Assembly (NCBI RefSeq): GCF_902635505.1
Contig: NC_045429.1
Location: 35,410,257 to 35,474,256 of the forward strand
Direction of reading: 5' to 3'
Length of the DNA stretch: 64,000 nt
Source of the DNA: Sarcophilus harrisii
Lineage: Eukaryota > Chordata > Mammalia > Dasyuromorphia > Dasyuridae
This document shows, in pieces, positions 23,559-34,800 of this stretch (its first letter is position 1; every line of letters starts with the position of its first letter). The translations under genes and the position numbers were made by a program. Under the pieces are notes generated by a model. That model saw nothing but the letters and a program-made list of their open reading frames with translations. It ran no database searches and was not told the DNA's origin.

Positions 23559-24056
23559 TGATGCTGAGTGAAATAAGCAGGGCCAGGAGATCATTATGTA
23601 CTTCAACAACAATACTATATGATGACCAATTCTGATGGACCTGGCCATCCTCAGCAATGAGATGAACCAAATCAGTTCCAATGGAGCAGTAATGAACTGA
23701 ACCAGCTGTGCCTAGCGAAAGAACTCTGGGAGATGACTAAGAACCATTACATTGAATTCCCAATCCCTCTATTTTTGCCCACCTGCATTTTTGATTTCCT
23801 TCACAGGCTAATTGTACAATGTTTCAGAGTCCAGTTCTTTTTGTACAGCAAAATAACGGTTTGGTCATGTATACTTATTGTGTATCTAATTTATATTTTA
23901 ATATATTTAACATCTACTGGTCATCCTGCCATCTGGGGGAGAGGGTGAGGGGTAGGAGGGGAAAAATTGGAACAAGAGATTTGGCAATTGTCAATGCTGT
24001 AAAGTTACCCATACATATAACCTGTAAATAAAAGGCTATTAAAATTAAAAAAAAAA
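23559..24056 (+). mobile_element. 5'-truncated L1 insertion with target duplication
   Basis: About 500 bases of L1 3' end: 'agtgaaataagcagggccaggagatcattatg' through the G-rich 'gggggagagggtgagggg', then 'gtaaataaaaggctatt' and a poly-A. It is flanked by the 16-bp direct repeat AAGAAATGCATGTTCC at 23543-23558 and 24057-24072, the signature of target-primed reverse transcription. Confidence 0.85.
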
Positions 24057-24419
24057 AAGAAATGCATGTTCCCTCCCTCCCATCAAGAAAACATGAAAGT
24101 GGTTTTAAAAAAATCCACAGGATAAATGCCCTGGAAAGCCCACGTAAGAAGTAGTTAATAAGAAACAAGAAAACAGTGTCCCTAACAGTGCCACCCAACA
24201 TACTGTCACAGTACTCAGAAAGGGACAGCCCAGACAATGAAGGCTCCAATGTCCCTAGCATTCTGTCCAGAGGCACTGGGCAGGGCCCTGAAGATCCCGC
24301 ACTCTGAACCTGAAGATCCAAGGGCATGGGGATGAGGCTGAGGAGAGGAACTTCAGCACAGGAACTCAGGGATCCAAGGCAAGACCAAAGAAGTCCTAGC
24401 ACTTCTACCTTTTAAAATG

Positions 24420-24620
24420 AAGGCAGTAAGAAAAAAGAATAAGTATTTATATAAAACCTACTATGTCCATACTCTATGCTAATACTTTACAGAAATATTA
24501 ATTCTTATGACAACACTGTGAGGTTTACAGTTGAAACTGAAGCAAATTAATGTTAAGTGTCTTGCTTTGTTATCACACAGTAAGTGACTGAGGGCAGATT
24601 TGAATGAGTTCAAGCCTCTG
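24420..24620 (-). repeat. MIR-like SINE
   Basis: 'aacactgtgaggtttacagttgaaactgaagcaaattaatgttaagtgtcttgc' followed by 'cacacagtaagtgactgagggcagatttgaa' is the MIR core in reverse orientation. Confidence 0.55.
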
Positions 24621-25139
24621 CCAGTCTTTTGTTCCTGGATAATGAGACCCAGATGGTGGACTAGGTATCAACCACCACCCCATTTCCCTGGATTCTGTGG
24701 ACTAGCTCCACAGAGACTGCTGGAACACTTAAGATTAAGAGCAGAAATTCTCAAACTTTTCTTGCTTCCCTCAGCATCTCTATCTAAGGATGATCCACCA
24801 GTCAGAGAACTCTAAACCTAATGAATCCTCAATAGACAATCTGTTCAAATAGTTGTAACAAGTAAGCAGAGTGTAAATCAACTCTGTATCTTGTGTGTGC
24901 CCAGCTGGCATGATGTTTTCAGCAATGGTTTCTTCATATAAGGGACTCAAGGAGATGGAGCAACTTACAAGGTCAAGCACTGGAAGTTAAACCTGGGTAC
25001 TTTGTGCTTGTGCAAGTGAATCTCATCCTCACATCTGCTTCCATAGTAGGAATTCTGTGGAGATTTGTTCAACCAATCGATCTGGAATCAAATAGGATGA
25101 TGCATATGTAGGGATTTGCAAATCTGAAAGCTTTTCTAA
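24621..25139. other. No recognisable feature
   Basis: Unique-looking intergenic sequence with no supported element. Confidence 0.35.
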
Positions 25140-25590
25140 CTTGTCACCAGGATTTAAAGTCCTTCACAACCCAGCTCAAATTACCATTCTGGTCTCGTAG
25201 CACATTAATTCAACCTGGCCAAAAGGCCTTCCTGCTCTGACTGACACACAATATATTTCCAGTCTCTGAACCTTTGCATGGGCTGAACCCAATGCCTGGA
25301 ATATATACAGTCTTCGCTCCTCTAAGAATCCCTAGGTTCATTCAAGGTTCAGCTCAGATATGACGTCCTGCATAAAATCTTTTCTTCATCATTCCAACTG
25401 CTGGTGATTCATTTCTGAATTTGTTTTGTGTTCATTTTGTATGTTTGTCTATGTAGTTATACATATAAAAGGCGATTCTTGGAGACAATGTAAACTCCTT
25501 GAAGGAAGGACTATTTCCTCTTCCTCTTTGTATCCCCAGTGACTAGCACAATGCTTGGCACATAATCGACCTTATTAAATACTCAATGAC
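25140..25590 (+). repeat. R2 ancient interspersed repeat
   Basis: It runs from 'ggatttaaagtccttcacaacccagctc' to 'ccagtgactagcacaatgcttggcacataatcg', the same layout as 8965-9505. It is probably an old CR1/L2-class or MIR-related 3' end. Confidence 0.45.
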
Positions 25591-25844
25591 AAATTCACAT
25601 GGAGACAGGTCAGAAGAGAGGAAAGAGCTCCAGAATCAGAAGATTTGAGGTCAGGTCTTATCTCTGATACCTACTATTTGTGTACAAGTCTTTAGGCAAG
25701 TCCTATAACTTTTTTGCCTCAGTTTCCCTTTCTGTAATCAAGAAGGTTGAATGAATAGCCACTCAAGCTCTAGGTTATAACCCTACTACCTACAGGTACT
25801 AGGTCCTTTGAGAACGCACAAGGGAGCCACACTCTCTTAATCAG

Positions 25845-26200
25845 TCAATTAACAAGTATTAATTAAGCACTAAATATGTGCCAAGCACTGTGCTGAATAC
25901 TGGGAATTCAAAAAATCCCTTTCCACAAGGAGCTCAGAATCTAATCAAGAAGACAAAATGTAAATAAAAATGTTCAAAATGCAAATAACCTACATGTAGG
26001 ATTAATAATAGATAGAGGGAAGATAATTTTCTAACCTTAAGGGGCACAGGAAAGGCTTCCTATACGAAGTGAAATTTTAACTGGGACTTGAAGGAAACCA
26101 GAGAAGCCAGGAGGAAGAGCATGGGAAGAAGAGAATTTCAGGAGTGAGAGACAAAAAGAAAATGGAAGTAGGCCCCAGGACAGGACCTAAAAGAAATCCA
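25845..26200 (+). repeat. R1 repeat, 5' and middle parts
   Basis: It starts with 'aagtattaattaagcactaaatatgtgccaagcactgtgctg' and includes 'ggaaaggcttcctatacgaagtgaaattttaactgggacttgaag', matching R1 copies elsewhere in the window. Confidence 0.6.
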
Positions 26201-26233
26201 TGCTTAAGAAGCATGGCATGGATAATGATCTAG

Positions 26234-26790
26234 TGTTATGGGCCAGAACTTGTACTTGAAGCAAGCATTCTTACAAGGTGCTAAGTCAGTGGAATTGGTG
26301 ATACAATGGTTATCTAGTTTAGCGTGCTAATTACTAGTTCTCTAGTTCAGTATGACTGATTTAATCTTACAACAAATAATGGTTCCTTAGTGATATAATG
26401 GTTGGTTTATACTCAGTATACTGTAAATGATCTAATTATAATAGAGCATATAAACTGGGACAAACTCAGCCAGGTGGAGAAGTAAGAGACAGATTTATTC
26501 CATAGTCCAACTTTGTGGTGGCTGGAGGCTGAAGTACAAGCCCTGGGACTCAGAGAGACTCATTCCATCTTCATCAGCCTTGTGGTGACTGGCCTGTGCT
26601 CCTGCTCTCCCTGGTGAGACCAAGGCTGGTCTGAAAGGCTCTCCAGAAAGCTGCCCAGCCCCAGGCAAGGAAACTAGACTGTGAAGGAGAAAATAAAGAA
26701 TTTGGACTTTAATACCTGGCTATTCTACTGGTGATTACTCTGTTGAAATAAAGGCTGGTCCAGAGACCTCCAGAAAATCAAGAACACACA
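26234..26790 (+). mobile_element. Solo LTR of an endogenous retrovirus (class II-like)
   Basis: A 557-bp fossil LTR opening TGTTATGGG and closing ACACACA. It is flanked by a perfect 6-bp target duplication, ATCTAG, at 26228-26233 and 26791-26796. A CATATAAACTGG TATA-like site (about 26448) and AATAAAG (about 26693) fit a plus-strand U3-R-U5 order. No internal viral genes are present. The 6-bp duplication suits ERVK-like elements. A related LTR lies at 62377-62808. Confidence 0.85.
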
Positions 26791-26864
26791 ATCTAGCAAA
26801 GGAGGCTGAGTAGAAGCAGTCAGGCAGTTAGGAAGAGAATGCAGAAAGACAACTTTGGTTTTTT

Positions 26865-27870
26865 TTAAATAACTTTTTATTGCCAGAACCCATGCCAGGG
26901 TAATTTTTTACAACATTATCCCTTGCACTCACTTCTGTTCTGATTTTTCTCCTCCCTTCCTCCACCCCCTCCCCCAGCTGGCAAGCAGTCCTATACGTAT
27001 TAGATTACAGTATATCTAGGAACAATATGTGTGTGCAGAACCAAACAGTTCTCTTGTTGCACAGGGAGAATTGGATTCAGAAGATATAAATAACCTGGAA
27101 AGAAAAACAAAAATGCAAGCAGTTTACACTCATTTCCCAGTGTTCTTTCTTTGTGTGTAGCTGCTTCTGTCCATGCTTGATCAATTGAAACTGAGTTAGA
27201 TCTTCTCTTTGTCAAAGAAATCCACTTCCATCAGAATACATCTTCATACAGTATCGCTGTTGAGGTATCTAATGATCTCCTGGTCCTGCTCATTTCACTC
27301 AGCATCAGTTCATGTAAGTCTCTCCAAGCGTCTCTGTATTCATCCTGCTGGTCATTTCTTACAGAACAATAATATTCCATAACATTCATAGACCACAATT
27401 TATTCAACCATTCTCCAACTGATGGGCATCCATTCATTTTCCAGCTTCTGGCCACTATAAACAGGGTTGCCACAAACATTTTGGCCCCTTTCCCTTCTTT
27501 AGTCTCTCTGGGGTATAAGCCCAGTAGAAACACCGATGGATCAAAGGGTATGCACAGTTTGATAACTTTTTGAGCATAGTTCCAAATTGTTCTCCAGAAT
27601 GGCTAGATGTGTTCACAATTCCACCAACAATGTATCAGTGTCCCTGTTTTCCCCACATCCCCTCCAACATTCCGCATTATCTTTCCCTGTCATTCTAGCC
27701 AATCTGACAGGTGTGTAGTGGTATCTCAGAGTTGTCTTAATTTGTATTTCTCTGATTAATAATGATTTGGACCATCGTTTCATATGGCTAAAAATAGTTT
27801 TAATTTCTTCATCTGAGAATTGTCTGTTCATATCATTTGACCATTTATCAGTTGGAGAATGGCTTGACAG
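26865..27870 (-). repeat. L1 3' portion: ORF2 C-terminus and 3' UTR
   Basis: On the minus strand it reads SPTDKWSNDMNRQFSDEEIK, SLLIREIQIKTTLRYHYTPV, then FLLGLYPRETKEGK and SEMSRTRRSLDTS. It ends in the L1 3' UTR near 26865. The copy is 5'-truncated and its ORF2 frame is broken. Confidence 0.8.
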
Positions 27871-28114
27871 AAAGACCACTTTGAAGAAAACTAAGGGGAA
27901 CACACACTGATGAAAAGAGGAAAGAGCTACATCAGCCTGTACTCATTCCTGGGGTGCAATTCCCCATGAGCCTACTGACTTAGTCACACAGAGAAAATCT
28001 ACCTGGAAGGATCTCCCCAGAAAAGCTGTTAAGGGGCCATTTAGCATCACTTCTTTCAAAAGAAGGATAAAAAGTAGTTATTTTATCATGGTAGTATTCC
28101 ACTGTAGACACAGA

Positions 28115-28310
28115 GAGAAAGAGAAACTGGATAGAAATATAGGAAATAAATTACAAACCCGGGCCAGAAACACAGGCTACTGATAATGGGGAATTCCCAA
28201 ATATTCACGGGAAACCATTCCCTGCCAAAAAGATTAGCCAACAATTACATTTCTCGTAATTTTCGTTGTTAAGTCGGAGGATCACCAACCAATAGGGGGA
28301 GTTTTATTTT
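28115..28310 (+). promoter_or_regulatory. Candidate interferon-responsive promoter of gene B
   Basis: A full ISRE-consensus match GAGAAAGAGAAACT lies at 28115-28128 and a palindromic kB-like site GGGGAATTCCC at 28188-28198. A CCAAT box lies at 28289-28293, followed by a weak TTTTATTT near 28302. The cluster is about 1.7 kb upstream of the acceptor of coding exon 2 (29850). GBP genes usually have a short non-coding exon 1 upstream and an ISRE/GAS-driven promoter. I could not place exon 1 or the start site. Confidence 0.4.
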
Positions 28311-28579
28311 GGAAGGAATTCTCAATAACAGGAAGAAACTGACTTCTGTAGTAGAAATGATGAGAATCTTGGGGGAAATAGACTTTTCCCTCTGAGAGTT
28401 AGAGGAGAGGAATTCTAGGAATGCTGTATCCTAAGTTTTTTAAGGCACATTTCAAAGGGTTCAGAGGAAAGAGATGTAGGATGCTATGGACAGGGGCATT
28501 TGTTTGGTATAATATATGGGGGATGCTTTAGGAAAAGGGTTGGATTTCTAGCTTTTAAACTTTGTACTTCGGTGACTCT

Positions 28580-28770
28580 GTAATACAAAGTCACAAGAAT
28601 TGGGAATGAGGGAGTGACATGGCCTGACCAGTATTTTAGGAAAACCCCTTTTGTGAGGTTTAAAGAGAATGAGTTGGAAGGAGAAGAGACTTAAGACAGG
28701 GAAACCAATTAGGGGACTTGCAATACTCCAGGCAAGAGATGATGACGTTCTCAACTCAGGTGGTTGATGT
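28580..28770 (+). repeat. R1 repeat, middle part
   Basis: 'gagggagtgacatggcctgaccagtattttagg' and 'ggggacttgcaatactccaggcaagagatgatgacg' match the R1 interior. Confidence 0.55.
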
Positions 28771-28796
28771 GTGACTGGAAAAAAGGGGAAACACAC

Positions 28797-28832
28797 ACAT
28801 GTGTATATGCATATATATATATATATATATTA
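28797..28832. repeat. (AT)n microsatellite
   Basis: A run of AT dinucleotides following an ACAC/ATAT transition. Confidence 0.85.
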
Positions 28833-29094
28833 TAGATTTCATAAACATCATACATTTCATGTATATCATATATTTCAGATATATGATAATTATTCTTGAG
28901 ATACAAATGTCAAGGAAACTGATTGTATATGGGGGTAAAATAAGAGTGAAGAATCCTTGAAATATTGAAATATCATAATTTCAATGAGCACATATAAATG
29001 AATCATTAGAAAGCTGGGAGAAGGCTAGCTAGCAGTCCCCTGATGCTACACGGAAAAAATATAAGAATCCCCCCCAAAATCACACATTTTTGAA

Positions 29095-29400
29095 ATGTGG
29101 TATTGGTGGATTATGTTACTGAATTTGACAGTCAAACAACTTGAATTCAAATCTCATTGCTTTACCTCTCTAAGCCTCAGGGTCTTTATCACTGAAGAAG
29201 AAGATGGCTAAAGTCCCTCCTAGTTTTAAATCTAAGACCCTGGGCAGGAAGAGCTCTAAAATTGAGATCAAAGCACCTGAGTTTGAAATCAAATCTTGGC
29301 TCTTTACTGGCTGTGTGACATTGAGCAAGTCACTTAAGCTTTCTGTATTTTAGGTCCTTTCAACTGGTTTAGAAGATCTATAAGGTCACTTCATTTTTGC
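29095..29400 (+). repeat. Two MIR-like fragments in tandem
   Basis: 'acttgaattcaaatctcattgctttacc' at about 29130 and 'ggctctttactggctgtgtgacattgagcaagtcactt' at about 29300 are each the MIR core. They lie just upstream of gene B exon 2. Confidence 0.5.
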
Positions 29401-29868
29401 TATCTGAAATGAAAAAACATGGGAAGAGGTGGCTGTCACTGCCTTATGTTGTAAATTACATTTGAACAGATAGAGGCTACCTATAAGCAATTATATTTAG
29501 GTTCCAATGAATGCAAAGAATGCATTGCAGACATGTTTGCATTATTAGGATTCCTACTACAAATTTCCATTGGTCTAACATCACTGACCAGATTTTAATT
29601 TTGAATAATGGAATTCAAAGAGATGTAATCACTTCCCTGATTTCAATATTTGCTCTAATCAGGACTTCATTGGAGGGTGTTAATGGGGAAAGAATCAAGA
29701 AAGCCTCTGGTTCTGCCTGGAAACAAGATGGATGGGGAGGGTCACAAGTGATAGAAGGAGTATGGCTACGAGAAAGTGGTTTCCCAGCTTAGGATTTAGA
29801 AATGACTGGTGTTTCTCAGGTCCTATTTGAATTGCTTTCACATTTGCAGGTGACACTCCACCTCCAAC

Positions 29869-30058
29869 ATGGCCGGTGATCATTTGATGCTAGCCCCAAT
29901 CTGCCTGATTGAAAACAATAATGGGCAATTCATGGTGAACCAGGAAGCACTGCAGGTGCTTAGGACATTTACCCAGCCTTTAGTGGTGGTGGCCATTGTG
30001 GGGCTCTGTCGCACTGGAAAATCCTACCTGATGAACAAGCTGGCAGGGCGGAGAACTG
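29869..30058 (+). CDS. GBP: GBP gene B exon 2 (start codon, P-loop)
   Basis: The acceptor TTTGCAG ends at 29849 and 19 bases of 5' UTR precede the ATG. It codes residues 1-63 plus one base, starting [16 protein letters not shown] and containing [20 protein letters not shown]. The donor is GTAAGTAAG. The ATG context (AACATGG) and its position at the family's conserved start support this choice. Confidence 0.95.
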
Positions 30059-31822
30059 GTAAGTAAGGATCTGCTCATCACTGTGTATACACATACAGAA
30101 TATTATCCATTTGGATCAGATTAGGATCTTAGTCCTAAGAATAAACAACAGATCTTTGGAGGCAAGGTTCCTTCCTTAGTACACCTCATTCTTTTAAAAT
30201 ACTGTCATTTAAAAAAAAAAGAGGATAGAAAAGTGAATTAGAATATATTACATGAGTTTTTCTTTCCTAAGGGACACAAAAGGCACCAAAAAAGATAAAA
30301 TAAAGGTGGAGCCCCTAAAATGAATGGTGGGACTAGATTTCTAAAACAGAGTTCATAGCGGTCAGTCACTGAAAATGACTTTGTTTATGACTTTTTCTTA
30401 GATGATATGTTACAAATATTCAATCATATCTTTGTTTCTTTGTTGATTACAATGATAATATATGGTATAGTCTATAACCTCAGTGTTTCAGCCTATGAGG
30501 TGAAGGATGAAGAATTGGGGATTGGGAAGAAGGAGGATTCCTATAGAGAGAGGAGTGAATTCATGTTTATGCAGAAAAAAAGTCTGTCCAGTTAGTTAAA
30601 TAAGAAATATATAAACTGAGATGGAGCATAGAGTTAATTCATTCATTAATGGGAGACATTATAACTTTAATAAGAAAATATCAAACATGGTTTTCTTAGC
30701 ACCCAGAATAGGAATGAATAAGAAAAACACATTGGTACCAGATAGAATGGAGATTACACAATATAAGCTACATATAAGAATTGATATTGACAGCTATACT
30801 AGCAAAAAAACCAAAAACCTCATGTACCATATACTGACTGAAAGAAATACTATAAAAAATAAATAAAAGGAGAGAACCAGATTCCAAACATGCATGGGTA
30901 CATAATCCAATGAAATGAAATAAAGTAGCAGAGTGGATAAGAAACCAGAATCCGACAGTATAAGGAACACAAGTAAAAATCTATTTTCATCTAGAATGAA
31001 AATATAAAGAGGTAAATTTATTATGTATGTGAGTGATTCCATAAAAGTAGAAGCTGAATGATGTTACAAAACAATATATATAAATTTGTATTATAAGAAG
31101 AGATGTATGGGAAAGGACCATACGAGTTTTAAAAACCCAACATAGATGTGCACCAAATGGTATAGCATCTGTTTCATTTTTAAATATTAACTGAATTTAA
31201 AAAAATAAAATATAGATAATAAGAACACAAAATTGTAGGTGACTTTAATGTTCTCTTCTCAGAACTAGATACATTTAAAAGAAAAAGATTTTTTTAATAT
31301 GGAATTTAATAATGGAGAAAATTAAATTATAAAGACATACAATTTCTTGTGAATATGTACATTTGTCAATACAATATGGCAATTTTATGAAAATAGGTTA
31401 TGTTCTAAAGCACATAAAATGACTTTTTAATTTTAGAAAAATGAATTCTAAAGAATATCTTTCCAGGCTATGATGTAATTAAAATAACATCTTAAAGACT
31501 TAAAAATTATAAAGACATAGCTGAAGACTCAATAATAATATTTTTTGGTAAGGTACTTGGGGTTAAGTGACTTGCCCAGGGTCACAAACTAGAAAGTGTT
31601 AAGTGTCTGAGACCAGATCTGAACTCAGTTCTTCTGGACTTCAGGACTGGTGCTCTATCTACCATGTCACTTAGTAGCCCCTTAATAATAATATCTTTAA
31701 TAATGAACACATCATAAATATATAATAGTAATAGTTAATAAATATATGAAAGAAAATAATGAGAAATATATCAAAATTTCCGAGTTCAAAATAATCCTCA
31801 GAGAGGAAAGTATGTATGTATG

Positions 31823-31860
<38 letters not shown>

Positions 31861-34800
31861 TAAATATATATTAACAAATTAAAGACATTAACTAACTGAG
31901 TTGGCAATTTTTAAAAAGCCAGACAATAACCAAACAAGCAAACCCTGCATGATCATGAATAACAAAGTCTAGAAAATAAAACAGATATAATAAAAACACA
32001 AAAAACAAAAAATATTGTAGTAATTTTTATAAGTTGGTTTTAAAGACTAGCAAAATCATGGAAAACTTAGAAACATTTATTTTTTAAAGATGTAAGAAAA
32101 AATTATCTTTTTTAAAATATATAGATGGAAAAGAACAATTAAATAAAAGGAAATATTATAATAAATCAAACAGTTGCATACAAGGAAAATTGAGGTTGCT
32201 AAAAAAAATCACCTAAAATATACAAATATACAAAGATGGAAATTATCATAAATGATCTAGACAATTTTTAAAAATATAACCACAGAAAATGTCTTGGTCA
32301 TTCAATCATATCTGATTTTTGTCCCCATCTGGGATTTTCTTGGCTAAGATACTGGAACAATTGGCCATTTCCTGTTCCAGCTCATTTTACAGTTGAGAAA
32401 ATTAAAGCAAACAAGGTTAAGTGACTTGCTCAGCCTCACATAAGAGGAATCTGGGAGCAGATTTAAACTCATAAAGATAAAATCTCCTAACTCTAAGTCT
32501 ACTACTCTATCCATTGGGTTACCTAGCTGCCCACATTAGTCAGCAATTCATAATTCTAAATGAGAAAGAATTCCCTGTCACTTAAGCATGAGATTTAGTG
32601 ATCCAGACCCTACTTTTTCTAAAGAAGATAATGGCAGTGAAGCTATCTATTCAGCAGTCCATCCATGCAGGTGCAACTGTCAGGAAATTTAGTCTCAGAT
32701 TTGGTCAGTGGGTTGATTATAAGGTAAAGGGAGATATCAATGAGTCAGACTTGCCTTATTACCCATCTATCTGTTTTGGTTAGATTCTGTCAGGAGGAAG
32801 TGATTCCAAGATTCTTCCGACTAGTAGAGGTTAAGCAGTCATGATTTTTAGTAATTGTTCTGCTATATAGGAATTTAAACAGGGTTTTATAGTTTTCTAT
32901 AACTATTAGAATTATAACTATTTCATAATTTTCTTGAATGATCTTTTTCTCTTCTCCTCTCTCCCAATACAGTCTTCCTTTGGAATAAAAGCAAAGGCTC
33001 ACCTAATATTCTGACTTTGGCCATCTTGTCAATAATGGCCTCTTGATTAGAAACAGGGAAGGATATGGTCACTTACCAGCTTATACAATTAGAGAAGACC
33101 AAGGTATGGGGGAAGATAGGGTATGTTTAATAAGCTAAATAATAAATTCCCACAGAAAATTAAAACTCTCTTACAAGTCATTTCATAAGATAGACTCAAG
33201 TTCACAAAATGGAGACTAAGAAACCTGAAAGGACTTCACAGCTATAGCCATTTCCAACATCAATTATAAAAGAGCTACTAAGTAAAAAATATTTTGGTTC
33301 AGATAGATTTCTATCAAATCAAAAGAATAGTTAATTAGTACCTGTGTTACAAAAATTCTCAAAAACTGAGAAAGTAAAAAACATTGTCAAATGCCTTTCA
33401 TGACAAAACTATTGTCCTGCCACATAAATTAGGAAAGAAAAAGAAGAAATAATAAATTATAAACAAATATCATTTATACTGATGCAAACTTTTTCAATAA
33501 TATTAATGAAACAACAATAGACTAGGGAACTGAAAATATGAGTGGTGAAGGAGAATGAATTGGACACCCGAGTAATAAGCCAGATAATGGTGTCTTAAAG
33601 AGGAAATCAAGAAAAGGGGGCAGCTAGATGGTGCAGTGGATAGAGAACACCAACCCTGATATCAGGACTTGAGTTTAAATGCAGTCTCAGACACTTAACT
33701 CTTATAGGATATGTGACCCTGGACAAGTCACTTAACCTCAATTACCTCAAAAATTTATTTATTAAAATAAATAAATCAAGGAAAAGAAGTTAAGAAGAGG
33801 GTTAAGTATGAAAATAAAGGCTAATGAATGCTGCTTTGGACATAGTAGGTATGAAATGTCTATAATTTACCAATTTTAAAATGACATTGGGAATGAAGGG
33901 GCTAAGGGAGAAATTCACCAGAAAGGGCTGGTATTTCTATGTATTTAGATATAGATGTGTGTATGTACATACACACACACACACATACATGAGAGTGATA
34001 TATGTGTATATGTATATTATGTTTATGTTTAAATTTTAATGATAAGTGAACAGACAGGCAGACATAAAATGAACTGAATACAAAGGATAATTTCAAACTT
34101 GGGAAGCTGCTAGGGTCACCGGAGAGATAGTACAAGGTATTAGAAGAAGATTTGCGGTTTTAGCCAGAATTATAGGAAAGAATAGAGGTGCTGATGTAGC
34201 AAACGAACTGTCAGAAAGCTAAGAGGAAAACTAAGAGAGTCAAATCATGAAAATCCAGAAAGGAGTGAGTATTGTAGCAGAGAATGCTTAAAGGTGCTGA
34301 ATGCTGCAGAGAGAAGGATGAAGACTGAAAAAAATATTATTGGATATGGAAATAAAGAAATCATTGGCAACTGGACATAATTGATTCAGGAGAGCATCAG
34401 GATAGAAGACAAATTTTATCAAATTTTAAGCATTTCGAAATAGAGAAACAAAATCTAGGAACAAAAGCTAGAAAGAAAAATCCCAAGCAAAAACTGTAGA
34501 ATCCATAAAATACCAGTGAGCCATTCTGCTAAGACAAATTCAAGACATACATTTTTAAAAGGAGTTTTACACTTTAAATAAAGATCAACAAATAATTGGG
34601 GAGGATGGGAGTATTTGCTCTTCCTATTTCCATCACCAAGGAGTCTAGAAGGGATAGGGTCATAGGCAGAGGTAAAATCAGTTGCCTTGGCAAGTGTTTG
34701 AGGCAGGATCTGCACCCAGCTTTCTCAATCTACATCCAGCACTCTTTCCACTATGGCCCCAATTGGTGTGTGCTTCACGTGCCCCAAATGTCACAACTCC

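Noticed and set aside
23914-24402. A 162-codon minus-strand frame with hydrophobic stretches
   Set aside because: It overlaps the antisense of an L1 3' end and has no family resemblance; the hydrophobicity comes from base composition.
25720-25735. An ISRE-like word AGTTTCCCTTTC
   Set aside because: It is part of a MIR-type SINE core, where such words arise commonly, and lies over 4 kb from gene B's first coding exon.
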